64,000 nucleotides of DNA from Oceanobacillus alkalisoli (GTDB lineage Bacteria; Bacillota; Bacilli; Bacillales; Amphibacillaceae). Below, piece by piece: positions 1 to 8,633 of the stretch. The stretch lies in NCBI RefSeq assembly GCF_021556485.1, contig NZ_JAKGBW010000003.1:62001-126000 (forward strand). The letters are read 5' to 3'. Made by a program: the position numbers and the translations under genes. The notes under the pieces were generated by a model. That model saw only the letters and a program-made list of their open reading frames with translations. It made no database searches and was not told where the DNA came from. Position 1 is the stretch's first letter. Each line of letters begins with the position of its first letter.

Positions 1-1013
1 ACACTGCGCACCTCAACTCTCGTACCCATCCCTCTTGAACTTGGTATTCGTAGTAATGGACTCCGATTCGAACTGGACCAAGCTACATAACAAGGTGCTT
101 GGTAACCTGGCACGAGCCGTTTATATGAGTTTACAATTGGGTTTGTTACTGCGGTGAAGTTCGTCGCATGTTCCAAAAGTCCTGCGATAAATTGATATGC
201 CACATCTGTTAATTGGCGTTCGCTCGCTTCATCAAAAAATTTATTTTCACCATCTTTAAACAGAGACATATTGACGTGCATTCCTGAGCCATCTACACCA
301 AATAATGGTTTTGGCATAAATGTCGCATGGAGATTATGTCTTCTTGCGACCGTTTTAACGACGAGTTTAAATGTTTGGATATCGTCTGCATGGCGTACGG
401 CTTCTGAATATTCAAAGTCGATTTCATGCTGCCCTGGTGCCCCTTCATGGTGCGATGCTTCAATTTTAAAACCCATTTCTTCCAGCTCCAGTACGATATC
501 TCTTCTGCAGCTTTCCCCGAGATCCGTCGGTGCAAGGTCAAAATAACCTCCATGGTCATTCAATTCAAGAATTGGTTCACCTTTTTCATTTAGCTTGAAT
601 AAGAAAAATTCCGGTTCTGTACCAATATTAAATGTATCATAGCCTAGCTCTTCCATACGTTTCAAGTTTCTTTTTAAAATATAACGGGGACATCCAGAAA
701 ACGGTGTTCCATCAGCATTGTAAATATCACAAATGAAACGGGCGACTTTTCCTTTATCAGATGTCCACGGAAAAACAACAAAGGAATCTAAGTCCGGATA
801 TAAATACATGTCTGATTCTTCAATTCGCACAAAACCTTCAATTGAAGAACCATCAAACATCATCTTATTGTTTAACGCTTTATCCAATTGACTAAGTGGT
901 ATTTCCACATTTTTAATCGTTCCAAGAATATCGGTAAATTGCAGTCTTATAAAGCGGACATTTTCTTCCTTTATCTTTTCTTTGATCGCTTCCTTTGTAA
1001 TTACGGTTCCCAA
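1..1013 (-). CDS. glnA: Glutamine synthetase, type I (3' part outside window)
   Basis: Makes glutamine from glutamate, ammonia and ATP in the cytoplasm. Reading the minus strand from a TTG codon at 1013 gives an open frame of about 337 residues to the window edge. It contains family motifs such as GSSIEGF near residue 55, EPEFFLF near 133, GMHVNMSLF near 243 and [13 protein letters not shown] near 300. The family is about 444 residues long, so roughly the last 105 are missing. The TTG start is chosen because GGAGGAGA lies just upstream and no better in-frame ATG precedes it. The gene lies 57 bp downstream of ynbB. The repressor gene glnR, which normally lies between them in Bacillus, is absent, and I see no GlnR box in the gap. 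No frameshift is seen. Confidence 0.95.
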   Translation of the reverse strand, partial: MGTVITKEAIKEKIKEENVRFIRLQFTDILGTIKNVEIPLSQLDKALNNKMMFDGSSIEGFVRIEESDMYLYPDLDSFVVFPWTSDKGKVARFICDIYNADGTPFSGCPRYILKRNLKRMEELGYDTFNIGTEPEFFLFKLNEKGEPILELNDHGGYFDLAPTDLGESCRRDIVLELEEMGFKIEASHHEGAPGQHEIDFEYSEAVRHADDIQTFKLVVKTVARRHNLHATFMPKPLFGVDGSGMHVNMSLFKDGENKFFDEASERQLTDVAYQFIAGLLEHATNFTAVTNPIVNSYKRLVPGYQAPCYVAWSSSNRSPLLRIPSSRGMGTRVEVRS

Positions 1014-1035
1014 CTAAATCTCCTCCAGCTATTAG

Positions 1036-1058
1036 TTTGGATGTTAAAGCCATCCAAA
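1036..1058 (-). promoter_or_regulatory. Small hairpin between ynbB and glnA
   Basis: An 8-bp perfect inverted repeat (TTTGGATG and CATCCAAA, 7-nt loop) lies between the ynbB stop and the glnA ribosome-binding site. No T-run follows it, so it is a poor terminator. It may be a processing or attenuation hairpin, or a scar of the lost glnR region. Confidence 0.4.
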
Positions 1059-1070
1059 TATTACTATACC

Positions 1071-2309
1071 CTATTCGACAAGGAGAAAACCTTTTTTCTC
1101 AAGTGCAGTGACGGCACGCGTTAAGGCAAGTTTAACATGGGAATAAGTAAGCCCTCCTTGAACGTAAGCCGTGTAAGGTGCACGGATTGGTCCATCTGCA
1201 GAAAGTTCGATACTCGAACCTTGAATAAATGTTCCGCCTGCCATAATGACTTTATCTTCATAGCCTGGCATTTCGCTAGGATAAGGTGTCACGTAAGCAT
1301 TTACCGGAGAGTTCTCCTGGATTGCCTGACAAAATGCAATCATCTGATCTGCGGTATCAAATGTGACGGATTGAATTAGATCAGTACGTTTGCTTTGATA
1401 CGCCGGGGTCGTCGTAAATCCAGCCAATTCCAAAAATCGCGACGTGAATATCGCTCCTTTTAAAGCTTCACCGACAACATGAGGTGCAAGGAAAAAACCT
1501 TGAAAGAGCTCTTGCAGCATGTTTAATGTTGCTCCACTTTCTTTTCCTAATCCGGGTGCTGTTAAACGGTTGGCACATTGTTCGACCAAATGTTCATCTC
1601 CTACGATATATCCCCCGGAACGAACAATGCCTCCTCCTGGATTTTTAATAAGGGATCCAGCCATCAAGTTTACCCCTACATGTGTCGGTTCCAGTTCTTC
1701 CACAAATTCACCGTAACAATTATCAACAAATACGATGACGTCTTCTTTTATTTCTTTTACAAAATCGACCATTTCTTTAATCTCTGCTACAGTAAAAGAA
1801 GGACGATCATCATAACCTTTGGAACGCTGGATACCAATTACTTTTGTATTTGTCTGGATTTTTTGACTGACAGCAGCAAAGTCAACAGACCCGTCTTCCC
1901 GTAAAGCGACTTCTCCATAATCGATTGCGTACTCTTTTAATGACCCAGGTGTATTCCCTCTTTTACCGACTACTTCCTCAAGCGTATCATACGGTTTTCC
2001 CGTAATATATAAAAGTTCATCTCCTGGCCGGAGCACGCCAAATAAGGCGGTCGAAATCGCATGTGTACCGGAAACAAGCTGAGGACGGACGAGCGCATCT
2101 TCTGTCCCGAACACATCACGATATACTGCCTCAAGTGCTTCTCTTCCCATATCATCATACCCATAGCCCGTTGTTGAATTAAAATGACTGTCACTCACCC
2201 GATTTTCAATAAAAGCATCAAGCACACGTTGCTGATTGTTTTCCACTATTGTATTTACTTGTTCTTTTAAAACTTTAATGTCTTGTTCTGTCTGATTGAT
2301 TAAGTCCAT
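1071..2309 (-). CDS. ynbB: YnbB, methionine gamma-lyase-like PLP enzyme
   Basis: A predicted pyridoxal-phosphate enzyme of the Cys/Met metabolism fold, in the family often labelled aluminium-resistance or methionine gamma-lyase-like protein. It is 412 residues long. The family N-terminus NSTTGYGYDDMGRE and the likely cofactor-lysine segment SLIKNPGGG (around residue 225) are visible. The ATG at 2309 is preferred to the one at 2315 because AAGGA is then about 8 nt away. It follows hflX by 15 bp, the same order as B. subtilis ynbA-ynbB, and glnA follows it. The substrate is not established, so the enzyme name is a family label. Confidence 0.9.
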   Translation of the reverse strand: MDLINQTEQDIKVLKEQVNTIVENNQQRVLDAFIENRVSDSHFNSTTGYGYDDMGREALEAVYRDVFGTEDALVRPQLVSGTHAISTALFGVLRPGDELLYITGKPYDTLEEVVGKRGNTPGSLKEYAIDYGEVALREDGSVDFAAVSQKIQTNTKVIGIQRSKGYDDRPSFTVAEIKEMVDFVKEIKEDVIVFVDNCYGEFVEELEPTHVGVNLMAGSLIKNPGGGIVRSGGYIVGDEHLVEQCANRLTAPGLGKESGATLNMLQELFQGFFLAPHVVGEALKGAIFTSRFLELAGFTTTPAYQSKRTDLIQSVTFDTADQMIAFCQAIQENSPVNAYVTPYPSEMPGYEDKVIMAGGTFIQGSSIELSADGPIRAPYTAYVQGGLTYSHVKLALTRAVTALEKKGFLLVE

Positions 2310-2324
2310 AAGCATGTTCCTTCA

Positions 2325-3557
2325 TTACTCCTTTAATCTGTTTATTAATGCATGATTCTCCCGGATGTACCCTTTAATATGGTAACGATTATCTGTTTCA
2401 TCAAAGGATTTATCAGTAAGGATTGCTTCCTGCTCCAACTGAACCATCAACCTGCCTTCATTTGGCTCAAGCGCGATATGAAAAGGCAGCCACACTTTTT
2501 CAAGCATCTCTTCCATTTTTCTTAAAGTGGATTGCATATCCTCTTCCTCATAAGCTGAAACGATAGCGTATGGGCGTTCATGGGCAATAAAATCGTCCTC
2601 AAGCAAATCTTTCTTATTATAAATATATAGCATCGGCAGCTGGTCTGCATCCAACTCGCGTAGCAATTCCCCCACTGTTTCAATATGTTGCTCATAATCC
2701 ACGTGCGATGCATCGATTACATGCAAAAGAAAGTCTGCTTCTGCAACTTCCTCCAACGTGGAACGGAATGCAGCAATGAGCGACGTAGGGAGATCCTGAA
2801 GGAAACCGACTGTGTCCGTTATTAATGCCTGGAAGCCGGATGGCAATACAATTTTACGTGTTAATGGATCAAGTGTTGCAAATAACTTATCTTCCTGAAG
2901 CGTATGACTATCCGTTAATTTATTGAATAAAGTTGATTTTCCGGCATTCGTATATCCAACAATTGCAATTTGAAAGATAGCATTATCCCTTCTGCGCTTC
3001 CGGTATTGTTCACGTTGCTTCACAACGAGCTTTAGGCGATTTTTAATATCACCGATTCTGCGCCGTATGTGCCGGCGATCTGTTTCTAATTGTGTTTCTC
3101 CAGGGCCTCTTGTCCCAATTCCACCACCAAGACGGGACAATTCAATGCCCTGTCCCCGTAATCTTGGTAATAAATATTCCAATTGAGCAAGCTCAACTTG
3201 CAGCTTCCCTTCCTTTGTCTGAGCTCGTTGTGCAAAGATGTCTAAAATCAGCTGGCTCCTATCAATGATCCGTACTCCTAAATAATTATTTAAATTTCTT
3301 AATTGGCCGCTTGACAATTCATCATTGGAGATGACAAGATCGATTTCCTTCGCTTCAACCTCAGCTTTAATCTCTCGCAATTTGCCTTCTCCAAGGTAGG
3401 TTGCCGGGTGGATATGGTTACGATTTTGCGTGAATATCCCCTCCACTTCCCCGCCCGCTGTATTACTTAATGAGATTAATTCATCCAACGAAGACTGGAA
3501 ACGTTCCTGTAATTGTTCCGGTTTTCTTACTGCAATAACAATAATTTTTTCTGCCAT
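2325..3557 (-). CDS. hflX: GTPase HflX
   Basis: A ribosome-binding GTPase of the Obg-HflX superfamily that in other bacteria splits or rescues stalled 70S ribosomes. The protein has 410 residues. An N-terminal HflX domain is followed by the glycine-rich hallmark GGGIGTRGPGETQ (residues 144-156), a basic helical linker, and the G domain with G1 GYTNAGKST (201-209), G3 DTVGF (248-252) and an NKKD motif near 315. GAGGT lies 5 nt before the ATG. It sits between spoVK and ynbB with short gaps, suggesting one transcript. It corresponds to B. subtilis ynbA. Confidence 0.96.
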   Translation of the reverse strand: MAEKIIVIAVRKPEQLQERFQSSLDELISLSNTAGGEVEGIFTQNRNHIHPATYLGEGKLREIKAEVEAKEIDLVISNDELSSGQLRNLNNYLGVRIIDRSQLILDIFAQRAQTKEGKLQVELAQLEYLLPRLRGQGIELSRLGGGIGTRGPGETQLETDRRHIRRRIGDIKNRLKLVVKQREQYRKRRRDNAIFQIAIVGYTNAGKSTLFNKLTDSHTLQEDKLFATLDPLTRKIVLPSGFQALITDTVGFLQDLPTSLIAAFRSTLEEVAEADFLLHVIDASHVDYEQHIETVGELLRELDADQLPMLYIYNKKDLLEDDFIAHERPYAIVSAYEEEDMQSTLRKMEEMLEKVWLPFHIALEPNEGRLMVQLEQEAILTDKSFDETDNRYHIKGYIRENHALINRLKE

Positions 3558-3571
3558 ACGTTACCTCTCTT

Positions 3572-4486
3572 TTACTCCTGCTCAAATTTAATATCTGAAG
3601 CGGTAATCTCCATTAGCCGTTCTGGCTGATAATTTTCCGTTTGAACGAGGCGGTATGCCTGTAACCGGATTGCCTGCTCCATCAAGTTCCGTACCGAACG
3701 GGCATTGGCAAAATGTCTGCCTTTTGCTGCTAATTGATGATATAAATAATCCCTTAGCTTCCGGTCCGCTTCTATTGTTAATTGATATTCCCTTATTCTA
3801 ACCATTTGATGTGCTATTTCCATTAATTCATCCAATTTATAATCTGGAAAATCCAGGATAAATGGAAACCGCGATTCAAGTCCTGGATTCGTTGAGAGAA
3901 ACCGTCCCATTTCATAAGGATATCCTGCAAGTATAAGAACAAAATCCTTATGACCATCTTCCATATGTTTTACAAGCGTGTCAATCGCTTCTTTACCAAA
4001 GTCCTTTTCCCCGCCACGTGCAAGGGAATAGGCTTCATCGATAAAAAGTATGCCACCCATCGCCTTTTCAATTAGCGCTCTTGTTTTTTGCGCTGTCTGT
4101 CCGATGTATTCTCCAACAAGGTCAGCTCGTTCCGCTTCGATAAAATGCCCTTTCGAAAGTATCCCGAGTTCAACATATAATTTAGCAAGTCTGCGGGCAA
4201 GTGTCGTCTTTCCCGTTCCTGGATTACCTTTGAATAACATATGCAGTACTTGCTCATTGGAAGAAAGCCCTGCTTCCTTTCTCTTTTCATTAATAAGTAC
4301 CGTTGCATAAACTTGCTTAATGGTTTTTTTAATTTGTTTAATCCCGACAAACGAAGCAAAAGCTTCCTCTATTTCTTGGAACTGTTTATTAAAACCGACT
4401 GAGCGCTTTCTTTCAATCTGAGGTAGAGTATCCTGCAAAACAATATTGATCCGGCCATTCCGGCTCGCTCTCATTTCCGTTTCCAT
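3572..4486 (-). CDS. spoVK: Stage V sporulation protein K (AAA+ ATPase)
   Basis: A sporulation ATPase of the CbbX-like AAA+ family, required for spore maturation in B. subtilis; its molecular target is unknown. It is 304 residues long. Walker A GNPGTGKTT lies at 87-95, Walker B ILFIDEA at about 146-152, and sensor and arginine-finger regions follow. GGAG lies 7 nt before the ATG. It is the first gene of the spoVK-hflX-ynbB run. Its upstream side is the large non-coding region before hfq. A mother-cell promoter is expected, but I could not identify one with confidence. Confidence 0.94.
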   Translation of the reverse strand: METEMRASRNGRINIVLQDTLPQIERKRSVGFNKQFQEIEEAFASFVGIKQIKKTIKQVYATVLINEKRKEAGLSSNEQVLHMLFKGNPGTGKTTLARRLAKLYVELGILSKGHFIEAERADLVGEYIGQTAQKTRALIEKAMGGILFIDEAYSLARGGEKDFGKEAIDTLVKHMEDGHKDFVLILAGYPYEMGRFLSTNPGLESRFPFILDFPDYKLDELMEIAHQMVRIREYQLTIEADRKLRDYLYHQLAAKGRHFANARSVRNLMEQAIRLQAYRLVQTENYQPERLMEITASDIKFEQE

Positions 4487-4539
4487 ATACTCACTCCTTC
4501 GTCATCCCAGTATACGTAATGATACATAAAAGGTGACAA

Positions 4540-4892
4540 ACGCCCAAAATTCAAAGGCGGAAGCGCCCTTACGGGGTAAGTACACAATCGTCTTCGCAAC
4601 ACCTGTACTAGCACATCCAGTAGTCGCAGCAACGTACAAACTGTGCCTCCCAGGAAGGGGCCTACTTAATCGAACCTCCTTTTTACCGGAAGGGAGATAA
4701 AGGAAACTCAGGCGACGATAGTGAGTTGATGTCGACTTTCACCACAAGGGTATAAGTGCGACTAAGCCTCTGGCTGAAGCCAATCGGCAAGTCTTCTTTA
4801 TAGATCGGAGGATGGTGAAGTTTGATAGTTGCTGGGCGCAGAGCGGACGTGGCTAGTGCTAGGAACTATAGTTAGCCACAGCATTTTTTAAA
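4540..4892 (+). other. Structured non-coding region between spoVK and hfq; candidate RNA or decayed mobile element
   Basis: This stretch has no convincing gene and a richer GC content than its surroundings. A short hairpin GGCG-GAAG-CGCC opens it. GCGCCC at 4563-4568 can pair with GGGCGC at 4834-4839, enclosing almost the whole region. Internal stem-loops include GGCTGAAGCC near 4771. On the plus strand it ends in a 7-bp stem followed by six T residues, like a terminator. It resembles dispersed repeats I recall from other Bacillaceae, and the part near 4755-4790 looks somewhat like the right end of IS200/IS605-type elements. Both resemblances are from memory only. Confidence 0.4.
4849..4889 (+). 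terminator. Terminator-like hairpin, plus strand
   Basis: GTGGCTA (4849-4855) and TAGCCAC (4873-4879) form a 7-bp stem, followed by a run of six T at 4884-4889. No plus-strand gene lies upstream of it, so it would end a non-coding transcript from the 4540-4890 region, if one exists. Confidence 0.4.
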
Positions 4893-4920
4893 TTTTCCAA
4901 GCTATAAAGGAAGTCTCATT

Positions 4921-4950
4921 AGAAAACGGATGCCGGTAGCAGCATCCGTT
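4921..4950 (-). terminator. hfq terminator
   Basis: A 9-bp perfect stem (AACGGATGC with GCATCCGTT) just after the hfq stop, followed by TTTTCT on the minus strand. It closes the mutS-mutL-dps-miaA-hfq group. Confidence 0.8.
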
Positions 4951-4954
4951 GTGA

Positions 4955-5179
4955 TTACTCATTTTCTAAATTAACATTTTTTACAGGCGCAAAAGTTGAT
5001 ATTGCGTGTTTAAAAATTAACTGCTGCTTTCCGTCGGTTTCCAGTAAAACCGTAAAATTATCAAATGCTTTGATAATCCCCCTTAATTGAAACCCATTTG
5101 TTAGAAAGACAGTAACCGAAGTGTGGTTCTTTCTCAATTGATTTAAATAATGTTCTTGAATGTTGACATTTTGTGCCAT
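4955..5179 (-). CDS. hfq: RNA chaperone Hfq
   Basis: An Sm-like hexameric RNA-binding protein. It is 74 residues long, normal for Bacillaceae. The Sm1 segment ([11 protein letters not shown], about 24-34) and the Sm2 segment with the uridine-binding motif FKH followed by AIST (about 56-62) are both present. GGAGG lies 7 nt before the ATG. It follows miaA by 38 bp, the usual miaA-hfq arrangement, and is followed by a strong terminator. Confidence 0.97.
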   Translation of the reverse strand: MAQNVNIQEHYLNQLRKNHTSVTVFLTNGFQLRGIIKAFDNFTVLLETDGKQQLIFKHAISTFAPVKNVNLENE

Positions 5180-5217
5180 GGTACTTCCTCCCTTTTTCTA
5201 TCTATATACTCTTAATT

Positions 5218-6153
5218 CTACTTCATTTTCAATATTCCTGCTATCTTTTGCAAAATCATTGTAAATTTTTCACTTTTTTGTTCTGGGGTGATGGGAAACC
5301 ACTTCACCGGCAATTGATTTCTAAACCAGGTAAATTGCCTTTTCGCATAACGTCTTGAGTTTTGCTTCAGCTTCTCGATTGCTTTATGGAGATCTTCTTT
5401 CCCCTCTAAATAGGGGATGAATTCTTTATAGCCAATTGCCTTCATTGCTTGTGTGTCTTGATAACCTGCCCGGTAAAGCGTTGTAACTTCTTCCAGCAGG
5501 CCTTCTTCCATCATCATATCCACACGCTTATTAATTTGTTCATATAGTGCTGTTCTTTCCATTTCAAGACCGATAAACAACGTATTGTATTTCGGTTCTT
5601 TTTTCTGTTCTCTCTCCCAAGCTGTTTTCGTTTTCCCGGTAGTTTCATATATTTCGAGTGCACGAATTACACGGCGATGATTATTCGGATGAATCTTTTT
5701 TGCCTGCTCCGGGTCGACCTCTTCAAGACGGCGGTAAATTCTGCTGATTCCTTCTTCTTTTGCTTCTTGTTCCAACTCCTGGGTTCTATACTCATCCCGA
5801 GGGATGTCAGGGAAGTTATAATCGAATAACGCAGCTTGTATGTATAAACCGCTGCCGCCTACGAGGATTGGCAGGCGGTTCCTTGCGGTGATTTCTTCGA
5901 TTGTTTTTTCCACATCTGCTTTATAGGAAGCTGCCGAATATTCTTCAGCTGGATTTTTCATATCAAGCAGATGGTGCGGAATGCCTTCCATTTCTTCTTT
6001 ACGAATTTTAGCCGTACCGATATCCATCCCTTTATACACCTGCATCGAGTCACCACTTATAATCTCACCTTGCAAATGTTTAGCAAGGAAAATACTGAGT
6101 GATGTCTTCCCGACAGCAGTTGGACCAACAACCGCTATGACTGTTTTCTTCAT
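5218..6153 (-). CDS. miaA: tRNA dimethylallyltransferase MiaA
   Basis: Transfers a dimethylallyl group to N6 of A37 in tRNAs that read UNN codons; MiaB then methylthiolates the product. The protein has 311 residues. The P-loop GPTAVGKTS lies at 10-18, followed by the DSMQVYKGMDIGTAK substrate-binding segment, and GGSGLYIQA lies near 100. It starts 18 bp after the Dps-like gene and is followed by hfq. GGGG lies 7 nt before its ATG. Confidence 0.97.
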   Translation of the reverse strand: MKKTVIAVVGPTAVGKTSLSIFLAKHLQGEIISGDSMQVYKGMDIGTAKIRKEEMEGIPHHLLDMKNPAEEYSAASYKADVEKTIEEITARNRLPILVGGSGLYIQAALFDYNFPDIPRDEYRTQELEQEAKEEGISRIYRRLEEVDPEQAKKIHPNNHRRVIRALEIYETTGKTKTAWEREQKKEPKYNTLFIGLEMERTALYEQINKRVDMMMEEGLLEEVTTLYRAGYQDTQAMKAIGYKEFIPYLEGKEDLHKAIEKLKQNSRRYAKRQFTWFRNQLPVKWFPITPEQKSEKFTMILQKIAGILKMK

Positions 6154-6171
6154 CGTATTACCCCTAGATTG

Positions 6172-6621
6172 TTATTTTTCTTCTTGGTAGCTCCGGAGCA
6201 TCCACAGCTCTTCCTCGAATATCGCCAATTGTTCAATCAGCAAATCATTCGTCGGCTCATCAGCAAATTCGGCTGTTAGTGCAAGGCCGATTTCTCTTAT
6301 TTCATTTGCGACTTTTTCAAAATCATGAATGAGCTGGGCTATTATTTCCTCTTCTGTATCATCCGCATTCGCTTCTTCAAGCGTACCTTGCTTTAAGTAC
6401 ATACTCATTGTTGCCAGCGGCTGGCCACCGATCATCATGATTCGTTCTGCAACTTCATCAAACTGATTTGCTGAACGATTATAGAGCTCTTCAAAATGTT
6501 CATGGAGACGGAAGAAGTTCTTTCCTCTAATGTACCAATGGTAGCGATGGAGCTTCACATACAAAATAAAATGATTGGATAGCATTTGGTTCAAAAAATT
6601 AATTAACGATTGATTATCCAA
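6172..6621 (-). CDS. Dps/MrgA-type ferritin-like protein
   Basis: A member of the Dps family, which oxidises and stores iron and protects DNA during stress. The protein has 149 residues and is mostly helical. The LHRYHWYIRG segment near residue 24, HEHFEELYN near 40 and NQFDEVAERI near 52 match the inter-subunit ferroxidase ligands of the family, and GGQP follows. The start is a TTG at 6621, supported by GAGGTG 7 nt upstream. It lies between mutL and miaA with an 18-bp gap to miaA. This is not its B. subtilis location, where mrgA stands alone under PerR. I see no obvious PerR box, so it is probably co-transcribed with mutL. Confidence 0.88.
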   Translation of the reverse strand: MDNQSLINFLNQMLSNHFILYVKLHRYHWYIRGKNFFRLHEHFEELYNRSANQFDEVAERIMMIGGQPLATMSMYLKQGTLEEANADDTEEEIIAQLIHDFEKVANEIREIGLALTAEFADEPTNDLLIEQLAIFEEELWMLRSYQEEK

Positions 6622-6682
6622 TGCTGTTCACCTCATGCATTTTTTCTTACTAGTTTACTCCAATCACGTGCTTGTTATACCT

Positions 6683-8509
6683 TTACATGCTTCTTTTGAA
6701 CATTTTCTCAAGTTCATAGCTCGAAAAGTGAATAATAATTGGTCTTCCATGAGGACAAGTAAATGGATCTGTTGTCGTCCTTAAGTCTTCAATTAAACGG
6801 AACATATCATCTTTTGTTAAGTGATGATTTGCTTTTATGGATCGTTTACAAGCCATCATAATCGCAGCTTCTTCACGGATACGACCAATATTGATTTTTT
6901 CATCTTTCATAATTTGCTCAATGATATCACGTATGACATCTTCTTCAAACCCTTTCGGAAACCAGTTCGGGCAGGAACGAATAATATATGTTTTCTCGCC
7001 AAATGGTTCAAAATAAAGTCCAACCTTTTCCAAATCCTCTTTATAAGCTTCGATAAACAATGCTTCTTGATTCGAAAACTCAAAGGTTAACGGGATGAGC
7101 AGTTGCTGTGAATCATTAGCTGGTTGACCTAGTTTATCCCTGAAGAATTCATATTTGATTCGTTCCTGGGCAGCATGCTGGTCAATCATATAAAAACCTT
7201 CCTCATTCTGCCCGAGAATGTATGTACCGTGTAATTGGCCAATTGGGTAAATCAATGGAATCCGCATTTTTCTTGGCGCTTCCATTTCCTCTTTCTGTAT
7301 CGGCTCGAAATAGTCTGATTCAGAAGGTTGTCGCCGCGGTAATGCTTCTTCCTGTTGCTCGACCGATTCCATAGGAAATGGTTCTATTTCTCTTGTTGTT
7401 TCCTTAATAATTGTTTCTTTCTGCACCGGCTGCTTATTATCTTCCTTAGGTGTTGAAAATATAAACTGCTCTTGAGTCAAATGCTGTTTTTCTTGTGGTT
7501 GTTTATATTCGATTTCCGGTATTAATGTCTCTTGTCTTAATGCAGTTCGTATCGTTTGTTTCACAGATTCATAAAGTTCTTTATCCTTGCTGAATCTGAC
7601 TTCCAGTTTCGTCGGGTGAACGTTCACGTCAACTAAAATGGGATCCATATTTATTTTCAAGACAACAAGTGGGAACTTTCCAATTGTAAGCATCGTATGG
7701 TAGCCGTCGATAACCGCTTTTGCCAGTGGATAATTTTTAATATAGCGGCCATTAATGATGGTCGATATGAAATTACGGGATGCCCTTGTCACTTCCGGTC
7801 GGGCGATATACCCTGTGATTTCATAATCAAGAGACTCATGATGGACTGGAAGCATTTTCCGTGCTACTGACATGCCGTATACTTGAGCGATAACCTGTAA
7901 TAAATCCCCGCTGCCGGAAGTTTTAAATAATGTTCTTCCATTATGGATCGCCTCGAAGCGAATTTCCGGATAAGATAATGCAAGCCGGTTTAGTAAATCC
8001 GTAATATGACCTAATTCCGTATGGAGACTTTTCATATATTTCAGCCGGGCCGGTGTATTATAAAATAATTGTTCGACTGTTATTTCAGTTCCTTTTCTTG
8101 CATCACTCTTATTCCGTTCGACGACCTCGCCGCCTTCAAGAGCTAAGATTGTTCCTGCTTCTTCTCCAGTTGATGTTTTTAAGGTTAGTTTGCTGACAGC
8201 GGCAATACTCGCAAGTGCTTCTCCTCGGAATCCAAGGGTCCGCACATGAAATAAGTCCATTTCATTATTGATTTTGCTTGTCGCGTGGGCAAGAAAAGCC
8301 CGTTCGCTATCAGCATCCGTCATTCCATCCCCATTATCCGTCACTTTAATACGGGTAATTCCAGCTTCATCCAGATCAATTTTTATAAACGTACTACCCG
8401 CGTCAATACTATTTTCCACCAACTCCTTTACAACAGATGCAGGACGTTCGACTACTTCACCTGCTGCAATTTTATTCGCCAGTTCGGTTGGCATCTGTTT
8501 TATTTTCAT
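6683..8509 (-). CDS. mutL: DNA mismatch repair protein MutL
   Basis: The mismatch-repair ATPase and nicking endonuclease that acts after MutS. The protein has 608 residues. The N-terminal GHKL ATPase carries [12 protein letters not shown] (28-39), DNGDGM near 60 and GFRGEAL near 95. A proline- and acid-rich linker spans about 340-420. The C-terminal domain has the metal-binding motif [12 protein letters not shown] near 445, ACKRSIKA near 555 and CPHGRP near 588. The endonuclease motif is present, as expected in a species without MutH. It follows mutS by 124 bp, and a hairpin lies between them. Confidence 0.97.
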   Translation of the reverse strand: MKIKQMPTELANKIAAGEVVERPASVVKELVENSIDAGSTFIKIDLDEAGITRIKVTDNGDGMTDADSERAFLAHATSKINNEMDLFHVRTLGFRGEALASIAAVSKLTLKTSTGEEAGTILALEGGEVVERNKSDARKGTEITVEQLFYNTPARLKYMKSLHTELGHITDLLNRLALSYPEIRFEAIHNGRTLFKTSGSGDLLQVIAQVYGMSVARKMLPVHHESLDYEITGYIARPEVTRASRNFISTIINGRYIKNYPLAKAVIDGYHTMLTIGKFPLVVLKINMDPILVDVNVHPTKLEVRFSKDKELYESVKQTIRTALRQETLIPEIEYKQPQEKQHLTQEQFIFSTPKEDNKQPVQKETIIKETTREIEPFPMESVEQQEEALPRRQPSESDYFEPIQKEEMEAPRKMRIPLIYPIGQLHGTYILGQNEEGFYMIDQHAAQERIKYEFFRDKLGQPANDSQQLLIPLTFEFSNQEALFIEAYKEDLEKVGLYFEPFGEKTYIIRSCPNWFPKGFEEDVIRDIIEQIMKDEKINIGRIREEAAIMMACKRSIKANHHLTKDDMFRLIEDLRTTTDPFTCPHGRPIIIHFSSYELEKMFKRSM

Positions 8510-8590
8510 AGAAACATCCTTTCCAACATTAAGCCTTCCGTTATTTTATCACGTATTAACGGTTCGTAATCGCGGATTCCGTTCCACTAA

Positions 8591-8628
8591 CAGTCAATGG
8601 GGGGAGGCAAGGAACCACCCACTGACTG
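8591..8628 (-). repeat. GC-rich hairpin between mutS and mutL
   Basis: CAGTCAATGGGGGG (8591-8604) pairs at 12 of 14 positions with CCACCCACTGACTG (8615-8628), with a 10-nt loop. It starts 5 bp after the mutS stop. No T-run follows in the direction of transcription, so it is more likely an mRNA-processing or stability hairpin, or a repeat remnant, than a terminator. Confidence 0.55.
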
Positions 8629-8633
8629 AAGTT

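Noticed and set aside
293-559. Minus-strand 88-codon frame inside glnA
   Set aside because: It is out of frame with the clear glutamine synthetase reading frame and is explained as a shadow.
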